Source of the DNA: Petaurus breviceps papuanus
Lineage: Eukaryota > Chordata > Mammalia > Diprotodontia > Petauridae
Direction of reading: 5' to 3'
NCBI GenBank assembly: GCA_028583685.1
Contig: JAMXIF010001253.1
Location: forward strand, 26,227,926-26,291,925
Length of the DNA stretch: 64,000 nt
A program made the translations under genes and the position numbers. The notes beneath the pieces are model-generated. The model was given only the letters and a program-made list of their open reading frames with translations. It was not told where the DNA came from and made no database searches. This document shows, piece after piece, positions 23,466 to 35,793 of the stretch. Numbering within the stretch: position 1 is the first letter of the stretch; every line of letters starts with the position of its first letter.

Positions 23466-26304
23466 GTTTTTCTCTTTTTTAATCAAATGCTTCATTTTAC
23501 ATTTTAATCAAATGTAAACTTCTAGTTTACATCATTCATTTGTGCAAGATTTGGAGTTACAATTTTTCTCCTCCTTTTCCCCCTACACACCACCCCAAAA
23601 TATCCATCCCACTGGATATCCCCTCCTCCAATCTGTTCTCTCCCATATCTTCTCACACACCCCCTCCAACTTTCCAGTAGGACATGGCGCATCTCTATGC
23701 CCCAGTGCCTGTATGTCTTATTCCCCAGTTAAATGTAAAATAATATTAATAATAGCATAAATATGTATATATTTTAAGCATATGCTTTTAAAACTTTGAA
23801 TTCCAGATTCATTCCCTTCCTCAAGTGTCACACACAATTACAGGGAAAATAAGCAATTCAGTATAGGTTGTACATATGTAGCTATGCAAAACATTTCCAA
23901 AGTGGATATATTGTAAAAGACTGACTATATTTCTGTACCTCCTATTCCACCTCCCACTTGTTCTATTCTTTACTTTGATCCTGTCCCTTTTCAGGAATGG
24001 ATGCTTCTAACTTCCCTCCCCCCAGCCTGTCCTCCTTTCCATCACCCTCCTCTCATCCCCTTCCACCCTACTCTCCTGTAGGATGAGATAACCTATTTAG
24101 TGTGTATGTCATTTCCTCCCTGAGACAAATTCAATGAGGATAAGGTTGACCCATTTCCTTTTGACTTCTTGTTATTCTCCTCCATTGTAAACATGTTCCC
24201 TTGCCTCTTCTATATGACATAGTTTAACCCATTCTGCCTCTCCCCATCACCTCTCCTTATATTCCTGTCTCACCTCTTAATATCACTTTTTAAGTATTAT
24301 CCCTTCCTATTAAATAGGTCCTGTGCCCTCTATCTATGTATACTTGTACCACACATATATATATATACACATTCACATATGTATTCATATGCCCATATAC
24401 TCTTCTATGTAGACAAATATATGTATGTACACACACACATTTCTATTCCCTTCAGCTATTCTCATAATGAGAAAAGTTTCATTAGTGACACTTATCATTT
24501 TTCCTTGTAGGGATATAAATACTTCATTATCTGAATGTCAAATTTTCTCTTCAGCTCGGTTTTTTCATCAAGAATGCTTGAAAGTTCTCTATTTCCTTGA
24601 AAGGATATATTTCCCCCCAAAACATGATGCTGCGTTTTGCTGAGTAGGTGATTCTTGTTTTTAATCCCAGCTCTTTTGACCTCTGGAATATCATATTCCA
24701 AGCCCTTTAATCCCTAAGTATGGAAGCTGCCAGAACCTGTGTAAATATGATTGTGTTTCCACAATATTCAAATTGCTTCTTCCTGGCTGCTTGTAATATT
24801 TTCTGCTTGATCTGGGAATCCTGGAAACTGGCAATAATATTCCTAGGAGTTTTGTTTTGGGGATCTTTTTCAGGAGGTGATTGGTGGATTCTTTCAACTT
24901 CTATTTTGCCCTATGGTTCTAAAACATCAGGGAAATTTTACTTGAGAATTTCTTGAAGGATAATTTCTGGGTTCTTTTTTTGATCATGGCTTTCAGGTAG
25001 TCCAATAATTTTTTAATTATCTCTCCTGGATCTATTTTCCGGGTCAGTGTTTTTCCCAATGAGATATTTCACATTGCCTTCTATTTTTTTTCATTTGTTT
25101 AGATCTGTTTAATAGTATCTTGATTTATTATAAGGTAACTAGCTTCCATTTGCTCCAATCTAATTCTGAAGGAATTATTCTCTTTAGTGAGCTTTTGAGA
25201 TTCTTTTTCCATCTGGCAAATTCAGCTTTTCAAGGCATTCTTCTCCTCATTGGCTTTTTGAGCCTCTTTTACCATTTGAATTAGTCTATTTTTTAAGATG
25301 TTATTTTCTTCAGTCAGGTTGTTGACTCTCATTTCATAATTTTCTTGCATCGTTCTCATTTCTCTTCCAAATTTTTCCTTCACTTCACTATTTGGTTTTC
25401 AAAATCCTTTTTAAGCTCCTCTATGGCCTGTAATAAGCTCATATTTTTCTTGGAATCTTTTGCTGCAGGAGTTCTGACTTCACTGTATTCCTTCTGTTCC
25501 ATTCTTTGATCCTTTTTTGTCCCCAAAATAGTAGTGTAAAGTTGGGTTGCTCTCTTTGCTTTGCTTCCCTCTTTTGCTCATGTTGCCACTCAATTACTTT
25601 AGGTCTGGGCTTTTTGTCACAGTAGGACTCTGCTACCAGACGGGAGCTTTGTCCCAATCGCTGGGGATTTCTAGGCTGTGGAAGGTATTAGTTGGGTGCC
25701 CTCCCTGATGCCTCCACTCTGGCAATCTGTTTGCACACCCCAGGCCCTACACCTTAGACTGAAATCCAGATCCAAGCAGGTTAAAGCAAGAGCTTTTAAC
25801 CCCTCATACTGGTTGGTTTTTCCCCCTACAACCTGCAGGCCAGGAGCTGAAACTGCCATGTGGCTGCAAGCAGCACAGCCGCCATGCCTCAGCTGCTTCT
25901 CACCCTCAGGCAAAGGCTGACCACCCTCCCAAATTACTGGATCCCAAAGTCCACACTACACTGACCTCTCACTTTGTCCTTAGCATCTGTGGATTGATAA
26001 TTCTGGAAACCACCAGAGCTGCTGATGATCTAAAGTGTCTCCAGCCAGTGGCTGATCAGGACAGCCCTGAGGCTAGAACCCTTGACTCACGCAGGGCTGT
26101 GCTTGGCTCCCAGAGCACTGTGCTGGCCACTTCCTGCCGGCCTGCTGGGCTGTCCTCGGTGGGAGGTAAGCTTCTGTGTGTCATTTTGTGCATTCTGTAG
26201 CTCCAAAGTTTCTTTAGAGTCACCTTTTTATGAATTGGAGAAGGCTGGAACCAGCGCCCCATGGAAGTCCTGTTTCTACTCCACCATCTAGACTCTGCTC
26301 ACCT
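23466..26304 (-). mobile_element. HAL1 (half-L1), near full length, antisense within L1
   Basis: On the minus strand it runs from a GC-richer 5' untranslated region (about 25,600-26,304) through ORF1 (about 24,490-25,600, several disruptions) and a purine-rich post-ORF1 region to a 3' end near 23,466. ORF1 remnants include the coiled-coil part and the segment matching the C-terminal domain of the intact copy at 45.1 kb. No ORF2 is present. The L1 sequences on both sides are continuous with each other, and the imperfect direct repeat agatgaaatt (23456-23465) / agatgcaaatt (26305-26315) is a likely target duplication. The length is about 2.84 kb. Confidence 0.85.
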
Positions 26305-28893
26305 AGATGCAAATTTTTAAGTAAAATATTACCAAAAACACACACAGCAACTTATCACAAGAATAATATACTTTAATCAACTGGGATTTATTCCAGGAAT
26401 GCAAGGGTGGTTCAATATTAGGAAAACTATTAGTATAATTGATCATATCAACAACAAAACTAGCAGAAACCCTATGATTATCTCAATAGATGCAGAAAAG
26501 ACTTTTGACAAAATACAATACCCATTCCTAATAAAAATACTAGAAAGTATAGAAATAAATGGAGTCTTCTTAAAATAATAAGTAGCTTCTAACTAAAACC
26601 ATCAGCAAGTATTATAGGTAATGGTGATAAGCTAGAAACATTTCCAATAAGGTCAGGGGTGAAACAAGGGTGTGTTCTATAACCCCTCTTATTCAATTTG
26701 GTACTAGAAATGTTAGCAGTAGCAATAAAAGAAGAAAAAGAAATCGAAGGAATCAAATAAGGCAAAGAAGAGACTAAGCTATCACTCTTTACAGATAATA
26801 TGATGATATACTTATAGAATCCTAGAAAATCAAGTAAAAATCTACTTGAGATAATAAATAAATTTGGCAAAGTTTCAGGATATAAAGTAAATCCACATGA
26901 AATCTCTCTATCCCTATATATTTCTAACAAAATCCAACATCAAGAAATCAAAAGAGAAATCCCATTTAAAGTTATTGTAGACATTATAAAATATCTGAGA
27001 ATCTCCCTGCCAAAACAAACCCAGGACTTATACAAATACAACTACAAAACACTTTTCACACAAATAGTCAGATTTAACTAATTGGAAAAACATCAGTTGC
27101 TCATTGCTGGGTCGAGCTAATATTAAAAAAAAATATCAATTTTACCTAAATTAAATTAGTGCCATACCAATCAATCTACCAAAAAATTATTTCATAGTGC
27201 TAGAAAAAATAGTAACAAAATTCATTTGGAAGAACAAAAAGTCTAGTATCTCAAGGGAAGTAATGAAAAGAAATGCTAGGAAAGGTAGTCTACCCATGCC
27301 AGATTCTAATCTGTATTATAAAGCAGCAGTCATCAAAATTACTTGGTACTGGAAGAGGAATAGAGTCATGGATCAATGGAATTCATTGGGTACATGAGAC
27401 TCAGTAGTCAATTACTAAAGTAATGCACTGTTTGTTAAACCCAAAGACCCCAGTTTTTGGGACAAGAACTCACTCTTTTTCAAAAACTGCTGGGAAAACT
27501 TTAATATAGTATGGCAGAAACTGGGCATACACCAATATCTAACACCTATACCAAAATCAAGTTGAAATGGTGCATGATCTAAAGGCTAATGCTTAAGCAA
27601 TCTAAGAGAGCAAGGAATAGTTTAACTGTCAGATTTATGGAGAAGGGAAGCTTTTATGACCAAACAAGAGTTAAAGAGCATTACAAAATGCAAAATGGAT
27701 AACTTTGATTACATTAAATTTAAAAATTTCTTTACAAACAAAGCCAATGTAACCATAGTAAGAGGAAAGTAGGAAATTGGGAAAGAATTTTTGCAATCAG
27801 TATCTCTGATAAAGACCTCATTTCTAAAATATACAGATAATCGAGTCAAATCTATAAGAATACAAGTCATTCCCCAAATGATAAATGGCTAAAGGATATG
27901 AAAAGGCAGTTTTCAGAGGAACAATTTAAAGATATCTATAAGCATATGAAAAAATGCTCTAAATCATTATTCATTGGAGAAATACATATCAAAAAAAAAA
28001 ACTCTGAGGTACCACATCTCACTGGTCAGATTGGCTAAGATGACAAAACAGGAAAATGATAAATGCTGGAGAGGATGCTGAAAAATTGCAATACTAATGC
28101 ATTGCTGGTGGAGTTGTGAACTGATTGAATGGTTGAAACCATTTTGGAGAGCAATCTGGAACTATGTCCAAAGGCCTAAAAATAAGTGCATATACCCTTT
28201 GACCCAACAATACCACTTCTAGGGTTGTATCCCAAAGAGATCAAAGAAGTGGGGAGAGTACCTGTATGTACAAAAATATTTATAGTAGCTCTTTTTTGTG
28301 GCAAAGAATTGGAAGTCAAGGGGATGCGCATCAATCAGGAAAAGGCCAAACAAGTTGTGGTATATGAATGTAATGGAATATTATTGTGCTATAAGAAATG
28401 AGGATCACAAGGACTTCATAATAACCTGGAGAGACTTATACAAACTGGGGTTGAATGAGAAAAGCAGAACCAGGAGAAATTTGTACACGATTACAGACAC
28501 AACGTATGTGTGATGACCAACTTTGATAGACTGGGCTCTTCTCAGCAATGCAAGGTTATAAGATAACTCCAAAAGACTCATGATGGAAAGATATGTCCAC
28601 ATCCAGAGATTGAACTACAGAGTTTGAATGCAGATTGAAGCGAACTACCTGCTCTCTTTCTTTTTCTTGTTTTGTTTTGTTTCCTCTTTCACATTGTTCA
28701 TTCCATTGCTTAAAATCTTCCTTTATAACCTGACCAATGTTTAATGTGAAGATATTTGCAGATCCTCTATTTGATTGAATGCCGCCATGGGGAGAAGGGG
28801 GGAGGAGAGGAAGGGGGAGACAATTTGAAACTTGAAGGATTGTGGAACTAAACCTTGTAACCTAAATTAAACAAATAAATTATTTTTTTAAAG

Positions 28894-29858
28894 AAGAACA
28901 CTAGATATTCTCACAAAGTGAGATGAGAAGACAATACACACACACACACAGTCTCAAGACAGAAAAAATGAAGGAATATAAGGTCTTTCTAAAGACCTAG
29001 GAAATTATCCTTAAAGCCAGAGCAAAGAAGAGCCATTTGCCAGCCAAAACTCAACAGGAATTAATATACCTGAATTCTATAATTCAAGAAATCATACAAA
29101 AATACTGACCACAAGTTCTGAAGTAAGGAGGCAAAATACAAAGTAATATGATCCAAATGGTGGTAGAGAAAAAGAAATCAAGATTTTGCTCATTGAAAAA
29201 TCAGTTACTAAAGATAAGAGTGTATAAAAGTAGAGTATGATTGAATTATACCTGGGACAGACCTTAGAAACCATCTAGTATAATCTCCTAATATTTCATA
29301 ACCTCTGAAGATGTTGTGATTTGACCAAGATCAAATGGGTAATTTTCATCATGCAAGTAGTATCAGAATTGTATTTAAACCTGGGTCCTCTCACTCTTGA
29401 GTCAACAATTTCTATCCTGAAAGCTTTTCTTTGAAATCAATGAGAAAAGTTTTCAAAGGCTAGAAAGATCACATAACCATCAATATTGATGATCAATCAA
29501 AACAAAATAAAATTAAAAAGATGAATAATGAGATACAGAAAAGCTCAAAAATCAAACAACAAAAAGAAACAGGACCAAAAAAGGAATATTAAAATCTTAA
29601 CCCCTTAGAATAACTTATCCTATGAAACTGATCATAATCCTATAGGATAACATAATGTGTTTTTAAAAACAATGAATAAAAGACATTCTTCCTGAGAAAA
29701 TTAGTTTAGAAGTCTCAAAATTAACAAATAAAAACTTATAATAACCTAGATATAAAGAGATCTCACAAGAAAATTTGAAGAACATAAAAAATATTACTTA
29801 TGAGACTTACAGATAGGTGAACAATTTATGAATAAATAAGAGAGAGAGAGAGCAATGA
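28894..29858. other. Mostly unclassified; MIR-like remnant at about 29250-29430
   Basis: The stretch 29250-29430 has 'gggacagaccttagaaacca', 'tctagtataatctcctaata' and 'aacctgggtcctctcactct', in the order of a long mammalian MIR-like SINE in reverse. The rest is A-rich with a short (AC)n at about 28937-28950 and is not assignable. Confidence 0.4.
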
Positions 29859-29859
29859 G

Positions 29860-31080
29860 GTGTAAAATGGATGACTTATATTGCATTAAATTAAAAAGAG
29901 TTTGTACAAATAAAACAAAATGTAGCCAAGATCAGAAGGAAAGCAGAAAATTAGGGGAAACATTTCATAGACAGTTTTTCAGATAAAGGTCTCATATCTA
30001 AAAATATGTAAAGAACTTTGTGAAATCTTTAAGAATACAATTCATCCCCCCAATTAATAAATGGTCAAATGATATAAATAAGCAGCTTTATGATGAAGAA
30101 ATCAAAACAATTTATAGTCATATAAAATGCTTTAAATCATTATTGACCAGAGAAATTGCAAATTATAACAAATTTGAGATATCATTTTACACTTATCAGA
30201 TTGGCTAAAATAATTGAAGGGAAAGTGATAAATGTTGGAGGGGAAGTGGAAAAACGAGGTCACCAATTTACCATTGGTGGAATTGTGAACTGAGCTAACC
30301 ATTCTAGGGAATGATCTGGAATTTTGCCCAAAATGTTATTAAACTGTCTATATCCTTTGTCCCTGCAATACTAGTACTAGGTCTATTTCCAAAGATGATT
30401 AGGAGAAAAAGAAACAAATCTACATGTTCTAAAACATTTATAGCACCTCTTTGTTGTGGAAAAGAACTAGAAATTATAGATATGCCAATCAATTGGGTAA
30501 ATGCTGAACAACTTATAGTATATTACAGTGATCGAATATTATTGCACCATAAGAAATGATGAGCTCATTGATTTTAGAAAAACCATGGATTCACTTGCAT
30601 GAAATAATGAAGAGTGAAATTAGTAGAACCAATAGAATATTGTATATGTGTAACAGCAGTACTGTTTGAAGAACAAGTTTGAGTGACTAAGTTATTTTGA
30701 CTATTATAAATACCCAAATTAATTTTTAAAAATATGAAAGAAGAAACTTTCTGCATCCAGGAAAAGAAATGATGAATAGAAATATGTATAGATTAATTTT
30801 ATACACACAGATACACACACATACCCATACACACATATATACATGTATATATGTATACATACATATACACACATATTTGTGTCTACTGGTAGCCATCTCT
30901 AGGGTGGTGGGGGAGAAAAAAAAAGAAAGTGTGCATGAAAGATGTATTATGCATTGAAAAGGAATAGCAAGCTGTACATTTCCAGTTTCATATACAATCA
31001 ACATTTTTTTTCTATTTTGTTATGGAAATGCTTGCTTTGTTTCACTTTAAAAATAAAATAAATAATTTTAAAAGGAAAAG
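29860..31080 (+). mobile_element. Divergent L1 3' fragment
   Basis: Matches the ORF2 C-terminal part of the L1 copies at 27.7 and 37.0 kb but with many changes: 'gacttatattgcattaaatt', 'aataaatggtcaaatgatat', 'aaatcattattgaccagaga', 'gcaccataagaaatgatgag'. A 3' untranslated region with (CA/TA)n (30800-30870) and an A-rich end follow. It is 5'-truncated and degraded, and older than the copy at 36272. Confidence 0.8.
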
Positions 31081-31306
31081 AAAGTAAATGAGTCTTAATG
31101 GTTAGAAAAAATAAGACAATGTGACCATTACCAACATAATGTAAGGAAGAGAGAGGGAGGCAAAAACTATTGTATTAATAAGAAAGAAGACCCTCACCTA
31201 TAATTCAGTGTTAAGGCTAAGAGCTGAGTTTTGAAACTAACTGCTAAAAACAAATAACTTCAAAAAAGTAAGAGCATATAACAGTTTTCTTTTTAGTTAG
31301 AATAAT

Positions 31307-31714
31307 TAGAATTTCTTTTGGGGGGGGCGATGCAACAACTTTATTGAAAGAAAAGTGCAGTGAAATTACTCAAAAGCTTGAAAGAAACTTGAGGGAATTT
31401 AGACACCTCCCCTCAAGTGTAGGACCAAGTGCAGGGTGGATTCTTTCTGGATGTTGTGGTCAGACAGGTTATGCCCATCTTCCAGCTGCTTTCTGGCAAA
31501 AATCAATCTCTGCTGGTCTGGGGGGGATGCCTTCTTTGTCCTGGATCTTTGCCTTGACATTCTCAATGGTGTCACTGGGCTCCACTTCAAGGGTGATGGT
31601 CTTGCCAGTCAAGGTCTTCACAAAGATCTGCATTGTCAAGAGGTGCTGATGGTGACACACACTCTGAACAACAGAGTCAACTCCTGTCCTAGGTAGATCT
31701 CTAGAATTTCTTTT
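31307..31714 (-). pseudogene. UBC: Processed ubiquitin pseudogene (UBC-type retrocopy), single repeat unit
   Basis: The minus-strand ATG at 31631-31633 opens [20 protein letters not shown]..., identical to ubiquitin up to the IPP motif. An extra C in the run at about 31520-31527 shifts the frame. The remainder ([20 protein letters not shown]..., ending LHLRGGV and a stop at 31399-31401) is in another frame and carries substitutions, such as R to H in the LRLRGG tail. The extra C-terminal Val and the 3' untranslated text 'tttcaataaagttgttgcat' point to UBC rather than UBB, UBA52 or RPS27A. Only one 76-residue unit is present, although the parent gene encodes several in tandem. The 13-bp sequence TAGAATTTCTTTT flanks it at 31307-31319 and 31702-31714, so it was inserted by L1-type retrotransposition. 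No function is expected. Confidence 0.9.
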
Positions 31715-32129
31715 CTAATTAGAGCAAATCAAATTCATCTAAAATGAGTTACTTTTACTTGGATTCAGATAGGGAAGTAGAAAAAAATACTATCACAGCA
31801 AAAATGTATACAAATGTGAGTAGAGCATTTTATATGACTGGTGGAAAAAGAAGTGTGCCTATAGATAAAGATTGTGTTGGAAAGGATATTTTTAAAAATT
31901 AAAATAAGATAACTAAAATATTAAGAAGATATTTTAACTAAAATATTTTTTAAACTGAACTAAAATCAGCCTTGATTAATTTTGAATAGGAGATTGGGGT
32001 AAAATCACTGATTTAGTTCTGCTCTCATATGAGAAAAAGAGATATGATTGTAATTGTACTGCTCTGAGAGGCAATGATTGCAGAGATTTATTACTGATTT
32101 TTTTTCTTATTTTTAAAGTAATAATAATG
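31715..32129. other. No recognisable feature
   Basis: AT-rich sequence without a recognised repeat or gene. Confidence 0.45.
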
Positions 32130-32475
32130 GGAGCCAGTTAGGTAGAGTGAAATGAACCCTGGATTTAAAGTGAGAGTATTTACAACTAAAACCTGAAGTT
32201 GCCACTTGCTAACTTTGTGACCTGGATAAGTTGTGTGTATATATGTGTGTGTGTACGTGTAAATATATATATATATATATATGTATGTATATGTATATAT
32301 ATATGTATATGTATGTATATGTATATATATATGTGTGTGTGTATATATATATTAATACTACATTTGGAATTAGGTTACTGGATTTAAAACGCCATCTGAT
32401 GCCATTTACTACATGTGTGAATCTGAGAAAGTTACTTAAATTCTATGAGAATCAATTCCTCATCTATAAAAAAGG
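32130..32475 (+). repeat. MIR-like SINE split by a (TA/TG)n tract
   Basis: The left part has 'ggagccagttaggtagagtg', 'gaaccctggatttaaagtga' and 'cttgctaactttgtgacctg'. A TATG/TA microsatellite (about 32230-32352) follows. The right part resumes with 'gaatctgagaaagttactta' and 'ctcatctataaaaaagg'. The expansion or insertion happened inside an old SINE. The open frames here are microsatellite translations. Confidence 0.55.
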
Positions 32476-32481
32476 TGCTTT

Positions 32482-32660
32482 GGGGAGGCTAGGGGGCATA
32501 GTGACTAGAGCACTGGCCCTAGAGTCAGGAGGACCTGAGTTCAAATCCAGCCTCAGACAGTTACACACACACAAAATCTAGCTGTGTGACCTTGGGCAAG
32601 TCACTTAACCCCAATTGCCCTACCTTCCCCCCCTCCAAAAAGCAAAAACAAAAAAAAAAG
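32482..32660 (+). repeat. tRNA-derived marsupial SINE
   Basis: 'gaggctagggggcatagtga', 'agagcactggccctagagtc', 'gagttcaaatccagcctcag', 'tagctgtgtgaccttgggca', 'cttaaccccaattg' and an A-rich tail: same subfamily as the copy at 2003, with a short (AC)n expansion in the middle. Confidence 0.85.
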
Positions 32661-34389
32661 GAGGTAGGAAGTATCATTCAGTTCCAAATATGCAAAAAAA
32701 AAAAAAAGAAAAAAACGTTATCTCTCTCTGTGTGGAAGGGAACATGTGGTGTATCATTGAAAATTTGAATGTTAAGGGATAAACTCATCTATAAAATGTA
32801 AGAAGGCCACATAATATTAAAACAAATGCATAGTTTTTTTTTTTCTTTTAAATGAGACCATCTGTTTCACACAAGAAAATTATATGCAAAATATTTTAGT
32901 GTAGAGTTAGAATTAAGGTCTAGAATGGGTGTTGTGCTTCAGCTTAATTTTTAAAAAGGCAATTATAAAAGACAGTAATGTGAAAAAATTTCAGTAATGA
33001 ACATATGATTCAAATAAATACAAATAATTAAACAATGTAATTCTCATATATATATGTATGTATATATATATATATATGTATGTATATATATATATATATA
33101 TATATATTAACCAAATAACATAGACTTTAATTATTTAAAGAAAAAAGTTAACAGAATTTTTAAAGAGACCTGGATGAAACCCAATAATTGTAGGGGTGAC
33201 TTCAGTTGCTCCTGTCAGAATTTGGAAAGAACAGTGGGATATAAAGCAACAACAAAAACAGTGTAGCTCCAAGCAGAATGTTAGAAATTATAGGAAAGAC
33301 TTTTGGCATTATTGAAGGATAACATTAGTTATATTGTTTAACTTCAAATGGTATCTTTATGAAATTGAATATTGCTAGGGCATATGACATAAAGAAGTAC
33401 ATGAAGTAAAAATAATTAAATATATCCCTTATTTACCACATTTAACCATATAACGAAACTGTTATGCTGCAAATAGAAACAAAAGAAATACATTTAGAGA
33501 CTAGATACTATCTTCCAAAATAATTAATGTGTTAACAATAATTTCTAGAAATATTCATGTAAAAGAAAATAATAATGAAAGATAATAAAAGATACACTAA
33601 GTTTTGGGGTTATGAATAAAACATACCTTAAGTTCTTTCTTTTGTTTTTCTAAGGCTAAATTATTTTTTAAATGCCATTAAAATAGAAAATCAACAAACA
33701 TATTTATACACCTAATGGCAAAGAAATAAAGACAATTGTTCAAAGATACTACATATAATTACTTGCCATTCAAACTGAAAATTTTAAAGAATGAGCTGAA
33801 TTACAAAAATAAAATAAAATAAAATGTTTAAATTAATCACTCCAAATATAGTACTTAATTATCTTGCATGTGAAAATCATAATGCCTCCTAGAGTGCATC
33901 CTTTAAAGCTCTGAGAAAATGCCCAAGCGAGCCATGCTAAGTCTTTTCTCAACTGCATTCTTGACTATGTAGAACTCCTATACCATCCCCCTGTGTGGGC
34001 ACCTTCCTCTTGTATACTCTAGTTGAGCTTTTTTTTTATTATCTTCTCCCATTGAATACAAGCTCAAAGTCAGGGAGTGTCTTTCTTGCTGTTTATATGT
34101 ATCTTCCTAAATACACAGGTTCCCAAAGTGGCCCACCAATGGGCACTGGAACCATCTTGGGGGAGGGGGGGTAGTAGTAACCCGGGGTGCAAATGGGGAC
34201 ATTGAATAAAAATAAGGAGGTGGTAGAAGCATAAGGAAAGAGAAGAGAAAATTTTGAAAAACCACTCATATGTGTTTCATCTCATTTTTAACAGAGTTAA
34301 AGTCATAATAATTACATTATTTTCCAAATACACATACAAAATGCAAGTTATAATAGATCAGTGGTCAAGTTTGCTATAAGGTCTTAACA
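32661..34389. other. No gene; (TA)n microsatellite at about 33044-33108
   Basis: AT-rich DNA. A TATA/TATG microsatellite occupies about 33044-33108. Nothing else is recognisable; no open frame of note. Confidence 0.5.
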
Positions 34390-34402
34390 AGTAAGTATTG
34401 TC

Positions 34403-34560
34403 TGGGGCAGCCAGGTAGCACAGCAAGTAAGAGCACCGGCCCCAGAGTAGGGATGACCTGGGATAAAATCCGGGCTCAGACACTTAGCACCACACCCAGA
34501 AATAACTGGCTATGTAACATTGAGAAAGTTACTTACTGCCAATTGCTTAAAAAGAAAAAG
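34403..34560 (+). repeat. tRNA-derived SINE, second subfamily, with target duplication
   Basis: 'ggggcagccaggtagcacag', 'gtagggatgacctgggataa', 'cttagcaccacacccagaaa', 'taactggctatgtaacattg' and 'cttactgccaattgctt' are followed by a short A-rich tail. The 13-bp AGTAAGTATTGTC at 34390-34402 recurs at 34561-34573, defining the ends exactly. Confidence 0.88.
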
Positions 34561-34837
34561 AGTAAGTATTGTCAGGTAAGTGTATTGCATGTTACTGGAA
34601 AGTTTAGCATGCATCAGCAAAATACTCAAGTGTAATGATTTATTCACATTGCAATATGACACATGATGCAATAGTGGGTCATCAAAATTTCAATGCAGAA
34701 AACCCCCAAAAAAATTTACAATAAATTATTATATTTAATATGTCATTTAAAAAATATATTATATAAATTTTGAAATGACACAATTAAAAAATATTTAAAG
34801 GGTTCAAGAAATTAGTTTTCCAGTGTAGTAATGAGTA

Positions 34838-34997
34838 TTTTTTTTTTGCCTTTTGGAGGGCAATTGGGGTTAAGTAACTTGCCCAAGGTTACACGGCTAG
34901 TGTTTTTGTGTGGGTGTTAAGTGTCTGAGGCCAGAACCAAACTCTGGTCCTCCTGACTCCAAGGCCAGTGCTTTACTCAGTGTGCCACCTAGCTGCC
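34838..34997 (-). repeat. tRNA-derived marsupial SINE, reverse orientation
   Basis: Starts with poly-T, then 'caattggggttaagtaactt', 'gcccaaggttacacggctag', 'tcctcctgactccaaggcca' and 'gtgccacctagctgcc'. Its tRNA-like head abuts the inverted arm of the LTR copy at 34995. Confidence 0.85.
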
Positions 34998-35793
34998 ATC
35001 CACCCCTAGGTCACCAGTAAATTACAATTTCATTCTCTACTCAGTACCCATGGAGAGGGTCTTTTCATTTTGATTTGGGTCAGGCTTTCAGCTTTCCTGG
35101 CTTTGTATTGCTAAGCTGAAATGTACTTAGCACCTAGTTTCAAATTAAGCCTCTGTTAAAGAAACAGAAGGTATGAAGCCCTGTTGCTGACATAACAGGA
35201 AGAGGCTGAACAGGGAGGAGCAATACTGTATATAAAGAAAAACCCCAACTGGGAAAGTCAGAACTTCTTGGGATAAGAACCTGAAGGCTGGGCTGCTGCT
35301 GTTGGACTGTAACTTCTATGGAGAAAGTGATTTTGAGACCAGAGCTGCTGAAGACTTCTGAGGGCCAGCCAGAGCTGCTGAGGCTGCTGAGGATTTCCGA
35401 GGACCAGCTGCAGCTGGAGAAGACTGAGGAAGCATGACTGTGGTGTCAGTATACTAAACAAATGTTGTTGTGGCTTTGTTAATGTGTATGAATGTCCTTG
35501 CGCTTTGTTAAGCCTTGTCTTACCAGGAACAGAGACTGTGAAGGAATTGAGATGGATTGGACACTGTAACCTCCAATGTAGAGCAGGAACTGCACAGAGA
35601 GATGGACAAAGAGCTGGGAGCTGTCTGCCTTTGAACTCAGGAAACAGTTGGTTAGATTCAGGCAGAAGCTGGGACCATGGAAAAGGAGCCATGAAAGCTG
35701 AAAGCTTGACCCCCCAAAAAATGAAAAGCCCTCTCCATGGGTAATGAGTAGAGAATGAAATTGTAATTTACTGGTGACCTAGAGGTGGATGGC
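34995..35793. repeat. Long inverted repeat inside LTR copy 2
   Basis: Arm 1 (34995-35102) is the reverse complement of arm 2 (35687-35793), about 107 bp each with roughly nine differences by eye (about 92% identity), separated by about 584 bp. Arm 2 is in the normal LTR position, as judged by LTR copy 1. Arm 1 is the extra, inverted copy joined to the LTR at 'tttgtatt' (35102). Confidence 0.85.

Larger units (their letters stand above)
21545..28893 (+). mobile_element. L1 LINE: ORF2 and 3'UTR, interrupted by SINE and HAL1
   Basis: ORF2 begins near 21,690: the frame reads NVNGMNSPPKQRQIAEWIKN and then CCPQEANMK, the L1 endonuclease N-terminus. It continues after a SINE (22084-22270) with 'KNQLCTRARKPHNSVQKGRN'-type sequence and LRENFISLNAYMNKIEKM. 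A reverse HAL1 (23466-26304) then interrupts it, and the reverse-transcriptase region follows (26.3-27.0 kb: IISIDAEKTFDKIQ; the YADD-equivalent box is degraded at about 26,790). The C-terminal region and 3' end ('gtggaactaaaccttgtaac', A-rich tail) close it. Multiple stops and frameshifts mean it cannot encode ORF2p. ORF1 and the 5'UTR are absent, so the copy is 5'-truncated. Confidence 0.9.

Noticed and set aside
18085-28893. Head-to-head L1 pieces read as a single twin-priming (5'-inverted) L1 insertion.
   Set aside because: Twin priming requires the inverted part to lie upstream of the non-inverted part in element coordinates. Here the inverted side already includes ORF2 start and 3' sequence that overlap the plus-strand copy, and it is more diverged. 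Separate insertions fit better.
31344-31696. Plus-strand open frames of 86-101 codons at the ubiquitin locus.
   Set aside because: They are antisense shadows of the ubiquitin pseudogene on the minus strand.
32199-32581. A 116-codon frame rich in Tyr, Ile, Met and Cys.
   Set aside because: It is a TATG/TA microsatellite read through into a SINE.
35258-35744. A 144-codon minus frame and an 86-codon plus frame within LTR copy 2.
   Set aside because: They lie in LTR sequence, are not preserved as open frames in LTR copy 1, and show no domain.
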